64,000 bases of DNA from Bathynomus jamesi. Its lineage: Eukaryota; Arthropoda; Malacostraca; Isopoda; Cirolanidae. Below are positions 21,543 to 31,893 of the stretch, piece after piece (positions within the stretch are counted from its first letter, which is position 1; the number at the start of each line of letters is the position of its first letter). Under the pieces are notes generated by a model that saw only the letters and a list, made by a program, of their open reading frames with translations, was not told where the DNA came from and did no database searches. Location: positions 764,351 through 828,350 of the forward strand of contig JAJOZX010001568.1 in NCBI GenBank assembly GCA_023014485.1, given 5' to 3'. A program made the translations under genes and the position numbers.

Positions 21543-22043
21543 ATATTAAATTTAAAATAGGAAGTGTTCATATTTCGGGTGAGTTACAGTACAGTATTTG
21601 ATAGAAGGGTTTCATTTTAAGTATTTTGCCGAAGTTGGTCATGAAAAACCAAAATGAAATGGGAAGAACCGTGTTTCACTTTATTGACTGATTCAATGTC
21701 GCGTTTGTGTTTGGTATTCGGGCTATCGATTAGGTTATGCATTTATTATGAACTCCACCGAAGAATTAGATCCTGAGCAACAATGAGGTCATATGTATCC
21801 ATTGTATACCCATTTAAAAGCAGAAAAAATAAACCTGTGATTCCATAATGCGAATTATTTGAATTTCATATCAAGAGTTCCCTCTCAGCTTTAAAATGTT
21901 TAATGAGGTTACGCTGCGTGTTTTCCACGCAGCTGTATGTAGAGTTGCGACTCTATCCCGATCACAGTGCCAATCCGGGTTAATCAGTGAATATATAATT
22001 ATATATATATATATATTATAATATATATATATATATATAATAT
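21530..22043. other. No gene seen; (TA)n near 22000
   Basis: AT-rich sequence without a convincing frame. It ends in interrupted TA repeats (21996-22046) that abut the 3' end of a non-LTR element. Confidence 0.5.
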
Positions 22044-22920
22044 ATACTTGAGGTCGACCCTTCTGCACAGCATCCCGCCTCATTTGCGAGATTTGATGGA
22101 GGACGGAATTGCTTCCCAATCTCCTGACCCCGTAGCCAGCCACGTATTGCTAGTCAGGGACTTTGCACAGGAACCTGTGCAGCCGGTTCTTGAAATTATT
22201 GAGGTTGGTGTGCTGGAGGTTCCTCAGTTCTTTGGGCAGGCCATTAAAAAGTTTTGGGCCTCGTATTCTGAGGGTATTTTCCATCCTCGTTTTCATGCCC
22301 CCCTTGTCCCACCGCTGCTGAGATAGTATAAAATCTGCCTCTTCTCTCATTCCAGTGTGTTTCTATTTCGTTTCTACGGTTAAAGACAAAACTCTCAAAT
22401 ATTTTCCATATGTGTATTATTGTACACCTCTTGAATCTTCTTTCGAGAGAGTAGAGTTTCAGGGATTGTAGTCGAGACCAGTAGTCTTTACCTTTCTTTT
22501 CCTCTAACTTAGACGTAAAAGTCCTTTGCATGGCTTCTATGTTCGCAATGTCTCGTTTTCTGTATGGGCTTGTGAGTACTGAACAATACTCAATTATTGG
22601 TAGGACTAGACTCTTCCATAATTTTAGCATGATGTTTGCTTCTTTGCTGTGGAAGCTCCTCCAGATGATTCTCATTATTTTTCTAGCCGCTGTGATTTTG
22701 ATTTTATAGTGCTCTCTGAATTCTACATCCGACGACATTATTACTCCAAGACCCCTGACTTGTGGGTTTGGTATTATGTGTTTGGCTTGCAGAATTTTAT
22801 ACCCTTTATTCTGTATTACCTTGTTATGACCATATCTTAGAAGTTCAAATTATTCTTCGTTGAACTTCATAGCGTTGTCTTCTGCCTACTTGAATAATTT
22901 TTCAATGTCATTTTGTAAGT
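22044..22920 (-). pseudogene. Jockey/CR1-type non-LTR element B, RT C-terminal part
   Basis: Minus-strand frames give LQNDIEKLF and AEDNAMKFNEE, the primer-proximal region after the FADD box. They continue with GLGVIMSSDVEFREHY, KLWKSLVLPIIEYCSVL and the C-terminal FNGLPKELRNLQHTNLNNFK, then LHRFLCKVPD. This is the thumb and C-terminal region of a non-LTR RT. Two or more frameshifts are visible. Upstream portions of the same element follow at 23362-23515, 24088-24757 and 31894-33112, separated by younger insertions. Confidence 0.8.
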
Positions 22921-23361
22921 TTCTGTTTTTTTATGCAGAGAGGAGGGGCCAACGGCAAACGCCCGCAAAAATGCCCCTCCATCGAAAAAGAAGAGTCAAA
23001 ACACAAATATTTTTTTTTTTTTAAATTTTGAAAAGATTGTGTAGTGTGTAAGATGGATGTATGTGTAGTGAGAAATAGAAGGAGAAGTGTGTGTGTTTGA
23101 GAGCATGGTGGACTGCTCATGGGGTAGCTGAGACACGGAAAAAGATCAGCTAAGGAGAACAGTGAGAGGAGAAACGAGAGTTCCGGTACTCCCTGTCTCC
23201 TGCCTAACATCCCCCTCCCCCCACAGGAGTACTTCCCTGGTCGATTGGTGTCTACAGTCTCCTCCTATGTCAACTTCGGTTGATATTTCCTTGCATATTT
23301 TTGTATCATTTTTGTATACTTGCATCACTGTCTGCAATCATTATTACGAACGGTAAGGGAG
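22921..23361 (-). other. Insertion or rearrangement within RT of element B
   Basis: The RT should pass from VPQGTIL through YINDI and FADD to LQNDIEK. Only a degraded piece (near 23280-23340, ...VYKNDTKICKEISTEVD on the minus strand) is present. The remaining 340 bp are unrelated, including a G-rich/C-rich stretch. I could not define its ends or a TSD. Confidence 0.45.
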
Positions 23362-23515
23362 CTACTGTAATATTGTACCTTGTGGGACAGAGCTCATGAC
23401 TTCTGAGACTTCAGATTTAATTCCACTGATTATCACTCTTTGTGTTCTTTGAGTCATAAAATTAAATATCCATCTTCCCAGCTCCCCACTAATTCCTGTA
23501 TTCTTAAGTTTTTTT
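23362..23515 (-). pseudogene. Non-LTR element B, RT palm fragment
   Basis: The minus-strand frame reads LIIAKKLKNTGISGELGRWI, then RTQRVIISGIKSEVSEVMSS and VPQGTIL. The last block is the conserved (V)PQG motif of RT region 4. It is cut at 23516 by a hAT MITE. The preceding SKAFD-like block lies beyond it at 24088-24120. Confidence 0.8.
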
Positions 23516-23523
23516 GCTATAAT

Positions 23524-24079
23524 CAGTGGTGTAGTGCTAAATAAAGAAGTGAGGGAACGCATTTTGAAAGTGTTACTCAGATGCGGGGGGGGGGGGACAA
23601 TGGCGAGCGCGGCGAGCCCATACAGCTGGGGGTCCGGGGGCACTGTAATCCCCCCGGGAAATCTTTTGAAATCTGACCAATTTCAGGGATATTTTGAGGT
23701 CATATGCACTGGATATTAGGATATATGCTAAGGTTGAAGATGCAGTATTTCCAGTGTCATTAGATATATGACATCCAGTACGATCAATAAAAATAGCTAA
23801 CAACTGGAATGATTAACTAAAAAAAAGTTAACAACTGGTACGCCGTGGTGACTGTTTCACCAGATCTTTATAGGCTAGCATTGCCTCAGTCGAAGCTAAA
23901 AGAAATGAAACAGTTAATGATTCTTTCTCATATTTCTTCTAGGGGTGGGAATTAAAATTTCATGACGTTAGAGATTTGTAAGTTCGGATTTATTTGAAAT
24001 AGTGAGGGAACGCCGTTCCGTCTACCAAAAAAAGTAAGGGAACGCCGTTCCCACGCGTTCCCACGGCACTACACCACTG
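23524..24079. mobile_element. hAT-type MITE with perfect 8-bp TSD
   Basis: TIRs CAGTGGTGTAGTGC and its complement GCACTACACCACTG. TSD GCTATAAT at 23516-23523 and 24080-24087. The interior contains GTGAGGGAACGC near both ends, a G-run at 23585 and no coding region. It splits the RT frame of element B between the AKVF block (SKAFD equivalent) and the following helix. Confidence 0.93.
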
Positions 24080-24087
24080 GCTATAAT

Positions 24088-24757
24088 TCCATGGTCACGA
24101 AGACTTTAGCAATGTCAATATATATTATATTTCTGTTATGTCCTCGACACAATGTTCCCAATATTTTCTCCTGGTGGTCTAACAGCTGCGATAGGCATGA
24201 TTTCTAGGCCTGAAGCCATGTTGGTTTGGATTGTATAAATTCTTTTCTTATAGGTAGTAAGTAGTTTTGCCTCTACTTATACCTTCAAAGCACTTTATAA
24301 GGTGGGAGATGAGAGTTACTGGCCGATAGTTTCCAGGGATTGTTCTGTTACCTCCTTTAAATAAGGGAGCAATATTCACGTTCTTTAATGGAAGTGAAAT
24401 TTGTCCCGTGTCGAGTGATTTTCTTTATAGTAAGTATAGCGGCTTGGCAATACTCTCTTTACATTTCTTCAGAAACATCGCACTCCATGTGTTCTGGCAC
24501 TGGTGCCGAATTTCCTCGCATTTGTGAGAGAGCCTTAATTATATCTCCTTCCGAGAACGCTAAGTCTATTAATAGGTTCGTGCCAGAACTTGTTAGTGGC
24601 TGATTTGCATCCATGTCAAAAAAAATCATCTGGATTTTCTACTTTCTTCTCGGACTTAGGGGTGCTAGACACAGTTAAATCGTTCCTTAAACACTTCGCT
24701 CATTTTTTTTCTAAGTCATTTGTGTATTTGGTCGCCCTATCTATCAACGGACCAGTA
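24088..24757 (-). pseudogene. Non-LTR element B, RT N-terminal part
   Basis: The minus-strand frames contain SLDTGQISLPLKNVNIAPLF, then KGGNRTIPGNYRPVTLISHL and NPNQHGFRP. These are RT regions 1 and 2 of Jockey/CR1-like elements. Stops are numerous. The frame ends at the 8-bp duplication CTCTCTTT, where the 7.1-kb hAT-ended insertion starts. The endonuclease domain lies on its far side. Confidence 0.8.
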
Positions 24758-25204
24758 CTCTCTTTCAGTGGCGTAGCGAGGGTTCGTGGCGCCCGGGGAC
24801 AAGGGTAGAGAATGGCGCCCTCCTCTCAAGGGCTGCCGAAGGCAGCCCGAGTTAGGCGCTAAGGCGGGGGTTCCGAGGGCCCTCCCCCGGGAAAATTTTG
24901 ACTACGAAGAGTCGATTTCACGCGATCTGAGCCCTATTTTCAACTATTTTAAACACTTATTTTCAAGGTAGATTAAGATTATCTGTTATTTTAACCTATT
25001 TTATTTTACAACATAAATCACTGTTTTCATGAAAATTTGAAAATAGTACACCAAAGTAATGAACAAAAACTTGAAAAATCAAATTTTGCACAAATTCAAT
25101 TTTGCCTTCATCTTTCGGTTCTATTTTTATAAAAAAAAATCTAGAGCTGTTCACAACATTTGAATTTTTTCTCAAATATATTTCTAATTATATAATAGGT
25201 TTAG

Positions 25205-25998
25205 GTATACACAGTACGGAAATTTATACGTCAGCATTTGTACGCCAGAACATTTATACGACTGGAAATTTATATGCCAATCATTTGTACGACGGTAATT
25301 TATACGTTATACGCGAGAAATTCATGATCAGTTAATAAAATTGAATTTGAAACTAGGTAAGTTAAAATACAAATTATCACAAATTATGAAATTACATATT
25401 AGAATAATTAAATGCATAATTGAAACTAGATTTCAGCTTATCAATTTAAGAGAAAATGTAACTAGCGATATACAGAACGAATGTCATTTAAAAAATCGGA
25501 GAACAAATCTTGCGAGTTTTTTCTCATTAATCTCCAGACCTAACCTAACCTAACCTAACCTAACCTAACGAATGTCATTTAAAAAATCGGAGAACAAATC
25601 TTGCGAGTTTTTTCTCATTAATCTCCAGACCTAACCTAACCTAACTACCTGTACCTATTCAATAACCTGTTAATCCTTTAATGCGCTGTGACACATGATA
25701 AAATTTAAAATTCTTCAAATTGAAATTTTCAAAATATTTAAATAATGTTTACTTTATTTATTTATTTATTTTTTTGCACCTGTGCTTAACTTATGTTTAT
25801 ATACAAAAATGAAGTCACGGTTATTATCATGGGTAGATCGCATACTTAAGTCAAAAAAGTCCGGTAGAGCGCATACTTAAATTACCGTCGTACAAATTTC
25901 CAGTCGTATAAATTTCCAGTCGTATAAATGTTCTGGCGTACAAATGCTGGCGTATAAATTTCTGTCGTACAAATGTTGACGTACAAATTTCCGCACAC
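25205..25998. mobile_element. Palindromic element with short-tandem termini, copy 2
   Basis: Same units as the copy at 20870: ACGGAAATTTATACGTCAGC and GCATTTGTACGCC repeats at the left (25213-25310) and inverted at the right (25880-25995). The interior has two direct copies of GAATGTCATTTAAAAAATCG...CTCCAGACC, each followed by CCTAA runs (25537-25568 and 25630-25646). That internal duplication is absent from copy 1. Non-coding. Confidence 0.7.
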
Positions 25999-27054
25999 GC
26001 ATATTTTTTGGGCTTAATACCCCCCTCGTACAGAAATGCACAACATGTCTTAAATGATCTGCACCATCTGGACATATAAGTTTGGCATGTTGTCCTCCAT
26101 TCTGAGTGTGTTAAGATAGTAAAATCAGCCATTAACTTCAGCTATGTACAAGTACTCGTGTATTCATGTTTTTAATTCACGCATTACAAATGAAATCTTT
26201 GAAGACACAATGAACAGTGAAGACAAGGTTTATTTCCCATGAAGTTATACATTTTCTGAAAGCTCTAGTGCTACACTATATCAATTTATCTATAAAAACA
26301 TTCTTTTACATGATATATTTTATTTTTTGCCTAAAAACGTTATTGTTAGACCCAAAAAATATCACCTAAAATACAGGGGTTTCACAAAACTGATTAATAC
26401 AAGTATTAATACAAGCATTAATGCACTATGTTGAACAAAATGAATGCCATTTTAAAATGTTAAATCACCATACAAAATACTGTGCCTGCATGGGTTAATA
26501 ATGGAGACCTCTGTTCGCATGCCAGCAGAAAGGTTTATCGTTCAGTTACGAAAAACAGGCAAATGTTGGCATGATTACAATATATACAGTATATAATAAT
26601 GGTGCACTTGAAAATAGTTTGAATTGTCAACTGTGTGAAAGGACCAATATTGAGATTTGAAGAACGTCAATTTTGTAAAACAAAAAAATAAATTACTATA
26701 CGTACAGTATATTTATCGATGTACATAACACAAAATCAACTAAGTCAACTAAAATCAATTAAACCAACTAAATTTTAACAATTCTTATCTTTATGAAGCA
26801 AACTAATAAATAACTTTAAAGCAGAAATCATTACTTAAAATTGGAATATTTCCACTAAAAGTCTCAACTTGTTTTTCAATTACAAAACTGCATGCAAGTC
26901 AGTGCATACTGTATTTGATGACTCCCGCAATATCAATTCAATGTGTTATTAGCAGTCTACCCCATACTGGGGAATAACTCACGTTGTAACAGCGTATATG
27001 AAACACACTAATAAATTATTAATGCACAATGCTATAATATGGTTATTCATCTTG
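25999..27054. other. AT-rich interior of the composite hAT-ended element
   Basis: No convincing gene. A short minus-strand frame near 26050-26130 (TILTHSEWRTTCQTYMSRWC) looks coding-like but could not be linked to a known family. Confidence 0.4.
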
Positions 27055-27123
27055 CTCATCCAGCGGTGGTTTGTGATGGGTTTGTCCTCAGCAGCCTTGC
27101 AGACGCATTCGTCTGTGCACGCC
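27055..27123 (-). pseudogene. Cys-rich transposon-borne protein, C-terminal tail (piece 4)
   Basis: The minus-strand reading continues ACTDECVCKAAEDKPITNHR directly from the frame that ends at 27740 on the other side of a hAT MITE. Together they give a C-x-C/C-x-x-x-C-x-C array. The rejoining across the TGCACGCC duplication is exact apart from one base. Confidence 0.6.
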
Positions 27124-27732
27124 CAGGGCCGCCGAGAGGGCGGGGAAGCCGGGATGAATCCCCGGGGCCCGGACCTCTAGGGGGCCTGGAAAGAGGGGGG
27201 CTAAAATCTAAAAATATTAATAAAGCAATTGATTAAATAACAGAGAGAAAATTTAATTAATGAACATACATTTTATAGAGATTATCATAGTCAAACTGAA
27301 ACAGATAAAATATTATCTGCGGTCCACCAATGCCCAAGACCGACTGACAGATCTGGGAACCATTGTAATTGAAAGTCAGTTAGCCCGTACTTTAAATTTC
27401 ATCAGAATCACTTACCACTTTGCTAGAGAGAAGGCAAAGAAAGTACATTTCTAATTATGAAAATCTTGCAGTAAACAATTATCTTGCCTGCATGGACTGG
27501 TACTACATTTGTAAATTATATAGTGATAGAATTAATATAATTGATTCGAAAAATAAAATGGTCATTTTCTTCTGACTTGTTTATTCATACGGTATGTTTT
27601 GAATAGTGACTTGGACATATAATCAGTTTGCTTGTTATGTACACAAAAACATTCATAATAAAATACTGAATAAACAGGGGGACCCATATACCAATCCTTC
27701 CCCGGGGCCCGTGACAGCTCTCGGCGGCCCTG
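27124..27732. mobile_element. hAT-type MITE, 8-bp TSD with one mismatch
   Basis: TIRs CAGGGCCGCCGAGAG and CTCTCGGCGGCCCTG. TSD TGCACGCC (27116-27123) versus TGCATGCC (27733-27740). The subterminal CCCCGGGGCCCGGAC type sequence is mirrored at the right end. No coding. It sits inside the Cys-rich tail of the unknown gene. Confidence 0.9.
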
Positions 27733-27740
27733 TGCATGCC

Positions 27741-27860
27741 ATATCATTCGTTGCACATCTGTAGTTCTTACTACATTTTCTGCGTCCACGGCGTGAGCAC
27801 AGAAGCTCATCTAATACTTCTGCAGTTGTTGGTCCATCAAATAACTTCAACTTTAATTCA
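27741..27860 (-). pseudogene. Cys-rich transposon-borne protein, piece 3
   Basis: The minus-strand frame reads KLFDGPTTAEVLDELLCSRR followed by RKCSKNYRCATNDMAC, the start of the C-terminal cysteine array. It is bounded on the upstream side by the 10-bp duplication CTTTAATTCA of a non-LTR insertion and on the downstream side by the hAT MITE. Confidence 0.65.
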
Positions 27861-29282
27861 GCTCAACGTACACTATTAACAACAATAGACATTAGTAAAG
27901 CATTTGATGCTATCCCACGCTTCACTCTCATAAACAAAATACTCAACACAAACATACACAATAACACTAAAAGATGGCTGAGCAACTATCTTTCAGGAAG
28001 ATACTCACATGTCACATTTAATGGTAAGTCATCCAAAAAAAAGGCTTTTTTCCGAACTGGGTCCCTCAAGGCTCTGTTCTCTCACCAACACTGTTCAACT
28101 TATACATGCATAACATTCCAACACCCATAGATAACAAGCTTACCTTATCATCATATGCAGATGACATCACTCTAACATCCACCCACAACAACATCGACAC
28201 CGCTACAAATAACCTACAAACATACATAAACAGTATACGAGACTGACTCACACACAATAGACTCAAAGTAGCGCCCACAAAATCAACCATCACCTTGCTT
28301 ACAAGCAATACAAAAGAACACCAAATAACTCCACAGCTTACACTAAACATCACCAACATTCCACACACTCACAGGACCAAAATACTTGGGGTCACATACA
28401 ACACATCATTATCTTTTGCAAACCACATTCACGACATTAAAAACAAATGTACGTCAAGACTTAACACGCTTAGGGTACTTACAGGCACAAACTTTGGACA
28501 CCAGCAGGAAACAACATCACTCATATACAAACAATATATTTACTCAGTTATGAACTATGCTAGCCCATGCTGGGCACCCATTATCTCAAACACACACACA
28601 AATACCTTACAGACAATACAAAACAACGCACTTCGTATCATTACAGGATGCACTCAAACAACACCAATAGAACACCTGCACACAGAAACAAAATTATTGA
28701 AAGTTAGGGAACATTTAAACATGAGGGGAACACAATTCATGGCAGCAGCGACAACTAACCCACAACACCCTTGCCACTACATGTACAATCATGCACCGAC
28801 ACCTCGCACCATTAAGGTAACACCAGAGAGACATTATAACCAAATACTCCATTCCATACCACGCCCCACAGACATCACACAGTACAGAAAACACATACAC
28901 ACACACCTACTGACACGACTCGGTCCGAATGCGGTCCTAGGTGCGAAGCCGCCACCCATTAACAGGTCAGAGATCAGCCTCAGCAGATCGGATCGAGTTA
29001 ACTTAGCATGATTCCGATGTGGACATCACCCCAACTTACGGACATATAAACACAGACTAGACAACTCCACAGACGACACCTGCCACCTGTGCCAGGACAC
29101 ACCACAAACAATTGAACACATTATGACAGACTGTACCGCTCTAGCACAACAACGAACACAACACAACATCACTAGTGCGCTGAACCTCTGGTCCACTCCG
29201 GAGAGGGCGATCGGTTACCTGCGTGCCGCCGGCTTGCTCGATCAGGGTGGACTGATCGGCTAAACAACAACAACAACAACAC
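27861..29282 (+). mobile_element. 5'-truncated non-LTR retrotransposon fragment (I/Jockey type), 10-bp TSD
   Basis: TSD CTTTAATTCA at 27851-27860 and 29283-29292. The 3' tail is CAACAACAACAACAAC. It starts inside RT (IDISKAFDAIPRFTLINKIL) and includes the degraded PQG and YADD regions near 28060-28160. The C-terminal frame 28295-29011 reads KILGVTYNTSLSFANHIHD, then INRSEISLSRSDRVNLA. A Cys/His knuckle follows after a frameshift (CHLCQ...IEHIMTDC, 29085-29135). Several frameshifts are present. A truncated 5' end plus simple-repeat tail is the usual outcome of target-primed reverse transcription. Confidence 0.88.
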
Positions 29283-29292
29283 CTTTAATTCA

Positions 29293-29480
29293 TCACCCTC
29301 TCTTTGCCACCCATTTTCATCTGGTGAAAACATATCTGGTTTAGCAACGTGAGCCAACATCCAAATGCGGGTCTGAAATGATGCTCTCTTAAAGTGTTGA
29401 AGAAAGCTAGGTTCTGATGGGGGTAGTTTGTGTAATGGTACATTCTTGTCAGCAAGGTGGACTCTCAGCAGATTCAAGTC
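29293..29480 (-). pseudogene. Cys-rich transposon-borne protein, piece 2
   Basis: The minus-strand frame reads NLLRVHLADKNVPLHKLPPS, EPSFLQHFKRASFQTRIWML and FSPDENGWQREGDEL. I recall LPP(S/T)...L..H..RA..Q..IW followed by a W...D block as a constant region of this expanded, uncharacterised family. The frame breaks at about 29470, and the upstream FVAALYDPKDVQYIKKNI block is in another frame at 29500-29560. Confidence 0.65.
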
Positions 29481-30237
29481 ATTATGTTCTTCTTTATATA
29501 CTGTACATCCTTTGGATCGTATAGAGCCGCAACAAACTGTCGGGCTGCATGTTCGGCCTCAACTGTGTTGTTGTAGATTAACATCTATTTCTCCTACTAG
29601 TGCCATAAATGCCTTCTCGTATATGTTCTCTCCTTCCATTTTCTTTGAAACAATGATGTTATGCTTGCTTGTATATCTTGCCATGTTTGTGGTAAACAGC
29701 ATCAGCTGCAATGAGGTTTTCTCCTTCACTTTTGGCAAGCAGAGAAATGTCCTTCCGAGCTTGTGTTGCTTGATAGAGATTATTCTGACACGTAGTTGTT
29801 TGTACCTTATGTATGCTGTCCCTCTTTCGCGCGTTGCATATTAAACACATTGAAAAATCTGTAAGCTTGGATGTTTGAGCTCGTGTGCGAACACTTTGTT
29901 CTTCAGTACCATGTGATGCAGAATCATGCGTGCTGCATTTTGTACTAACATGAGAAATGTTTTTCTTACTCGTAAATGATTGATACCAGCTACGATGATA
30001 TGTAACAGACATACTATGTAATTTTGTAAGGTCATTAAACTCAGATTCATGTCTTTGTAAAAGGTCATCCTGCCGTAACAATGATGTTGGCAATAATGTT
30101 TCAATACCCACTTTTGTGGGTACAGCTAGTTTCTTTTTGCGACTCTGCTGACATATAACGCATTTCTCCCAATTTGTTGACAGCTTCTCTTTCTTCGCCT
30201 GTACAAATTTTAATGGACTTGAGTCAGGTTCTGCCAT
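29480..30237 (-). pseudogene. Cys-rich transposon-borne protein, N-terminal part
   Basis: Starts with ATG at 30237, preceded by AT-rich DNA. Reading MAEPDSSPLKFVQAKKEKL, it then has two CxxC fingers: KCVICQQSRKKKL near residues 25-35 and MCLICNARKRDS near 130-140. YHRSWYQSF and LLAKSEGENLIAADAVYHKH follow. The block ...LA....EDLIA.DA.YH..C is characteristic of an uncharacterised protein family multiplied in crustacean and cnidarian genomes (from memory). A stop at 29659-29661 and later frameshifts disable it. It lies alone in the hAT-ended element with no transposase beside it. Confidence 0.65.
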
Positions 30238-31036
30238 GCTTCATATAGATGATCGTCTGAAATAAAAATAACAATAATTAAACTGTGGTTTTCATCAATA
30301 CCACACATTTGCACAATATTTGTCACAGCACACATTTCTCTTATTCTAATATTGTGATAATAAAAGGAGGAAGTAAATTTAAAACTGAGCCTGACCTATG
30401 ACAATACATGATTGTATTACGTTTTACTATACTGTGATAATTCAGTTGCGTATCTAGATAGTAAACACTTACAATAAACAGTATAGGTTAATTAGTTAAC
30501 AGTATTTCAGTTCGAAACTAAAACAAATTATCATCTGGATAAAGTTTCAGGTATTTTCTAGGTGTTTGTTTATATGGCAACCGCACATCAAAAACTGAGG
30601 ACAACACTTAAAAATATGTTCACTGAACACTAAGGACTAATAAAAAACATATTACAACTTTCTGTACAAGGGGGGAATTAAAATTGTTAAAATCGGGGTC
30701 TGGCCGCTTGCCTAACTTGTGTATTCAAATTATACATAAGTTATTTCACTCATTCTGTTTGAAGGCTACTCGCTGATAGCAGAAACGAAATGAATTTTGG
30801 GCATCAAAATTATAATAGTGGTTATTTAAATATTTGCCATTTACTAACTATGTGAATACATTACAATCTGTCACAACCACAATAGTTTATATAGCACACG
30901 TAAGGCAGTGGTTAACTGCTAGGCCGTTGGCTCAATTGGTTAAAGCTTGTGGCAATGCACATCATATTTCTATATTTTTGTCACGACTTTATTTAATACA
31001 CTTCTTTTGATACATTTGCTATATTAGCATGTACAG
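30238..31036. other. AT-rich DNA upstream of the Cys-rich gene
   Basis: No ORF of note. A segment near 30915-30960 (GGCCGTTGGCTCAATTGGTT) is faintly tRNA-like but incomplete. It could hold the promoter of the Cys-rich gene, though no clear TATA/Inr pair stands out. Confidence 0.35.
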
Positions 31037-31572
31037 CAGGGACGTAACTAACGGGGGGGACGAGGGGGACATGTCCCCCCCCAACTTTTGAATTGAGGGG
31101 AATAATATAGGTTTTGCCCCCCCCCACCATTTTTTATCTAAGTTAGCTTACGTGAAGGAAAATATTTAGTTCTTGAAATAATCTATGATGAGTAAATCTT
31201 TAATTATATTAGTCCTATTAGTATGCTGGAAGTATTACTGATTCAGTACTAATACTGCAGTGATAGATACTTTAATGAGACATCTAGTTATTTTTTACTT
31301 TAATTATTGCATATATTGTTTTCCTTTAATGTTAAGTATATACTTGATATACATAAGGTAGTTGTGAAAATGCTTCTTTGATTTTCCTATTACTATCATA
31401 AATATAGATCATTCTCTAAAATCTAAATCATAGTATTTTAAGAGCATCATTTTGGTCGCAAACACATTACCTACAGGATAGCAGCACAGAAATTCATCGC
31501 AGGATTTTTCATCATTATAGTTGCCCCCCCCCCCCCCCCCTCCCCAACTTTTGGAAGCTAGTTACGCTCTTG
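31037..31572. mobile_element. hAT-type MITE with perfect 8-bp TSD
   Basis: Left end CAGGGACGTAACTA, right end TAGTTACGCTCTTG. TSD ATGTACAG at 31029-31036 and 31573-31580. G-rich and C-rich tracts lie just inside the left and right ends, so the arms could pair strongly. No coding region. Confidence 0.9.
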
Positions 31573-31661
31573 ATGTACAGTATGTATCAATTTGTTTCTA
31601 TATGTACCAGTTTTTATCAATAAATCAAATTTTAAATTACATTTCTTTAACCAGAAATAAA

Positions 31662-31664
31662 CAC

Positions 31665-31712
<48 letters not shown>

Positions 31713-31718
31713 TATTAA
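31662..31718. repeat. (TTA)n microsatellite
   Basis: About 15-19 tandem ATT units with one C interruption near the end. Frames through it (poly-Y or poly-N) are artefacts. Confidence 0.95.
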
Positions 31719-31893
31719 TACCCCTGTCTGTGGTTATGATACATGTCCAAACTTGCCTCCCGGCCGCGGATATAAAAAACGCAAATGTCATGCTAAAAAA
31801 GTTGCTCGCTCTCCGATTTGGTGCCCCCAAAAAACCGGCGCCCAGGGCACGAGTCCCCCCTTCCCCACCCCTCGCTACGTCAGTGCTCTCTTT

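Larger units (their letters stand above)
24766..31885 (-). mobile_element. 7.1-kb hAT-ended composite element with perfect 8-bp TSD
   Basis: Left end CAGTGGCGTAGCGAGG, right end CCTCGCTACGTCAGTG (its complement with one change). TSD CTCTCTTT at 24758-24765 and 31886-31893. The host non-LTR element B continues on both sides. Contents: a palindromic element (25205-25998), hAT MITEs (27124-27732 and 31037-31572), a non-LTR fragment (27861-29282), a broken Cys-rich gene (about 27055-30237, minus) and AT-rich DNA. No hAT transposase motif was found. Either the Cys-rich protein gene was carried as cargo, or the original transposase was lost. Confidence 0.85.

Noticed and set aside
22048..22326. Plus-strand 92-codon frame
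   Set aside because: It is the complement of the conserved RT C-terminal region of element B.
28066..28368. Minus-strand frame with apparent membrane-like segments, and the one at 28715
   Set aside because: They are antisense to the non-LTR RT fragment, which is supported by motifs, a 10-bp TSD and an (AAC)n tail.
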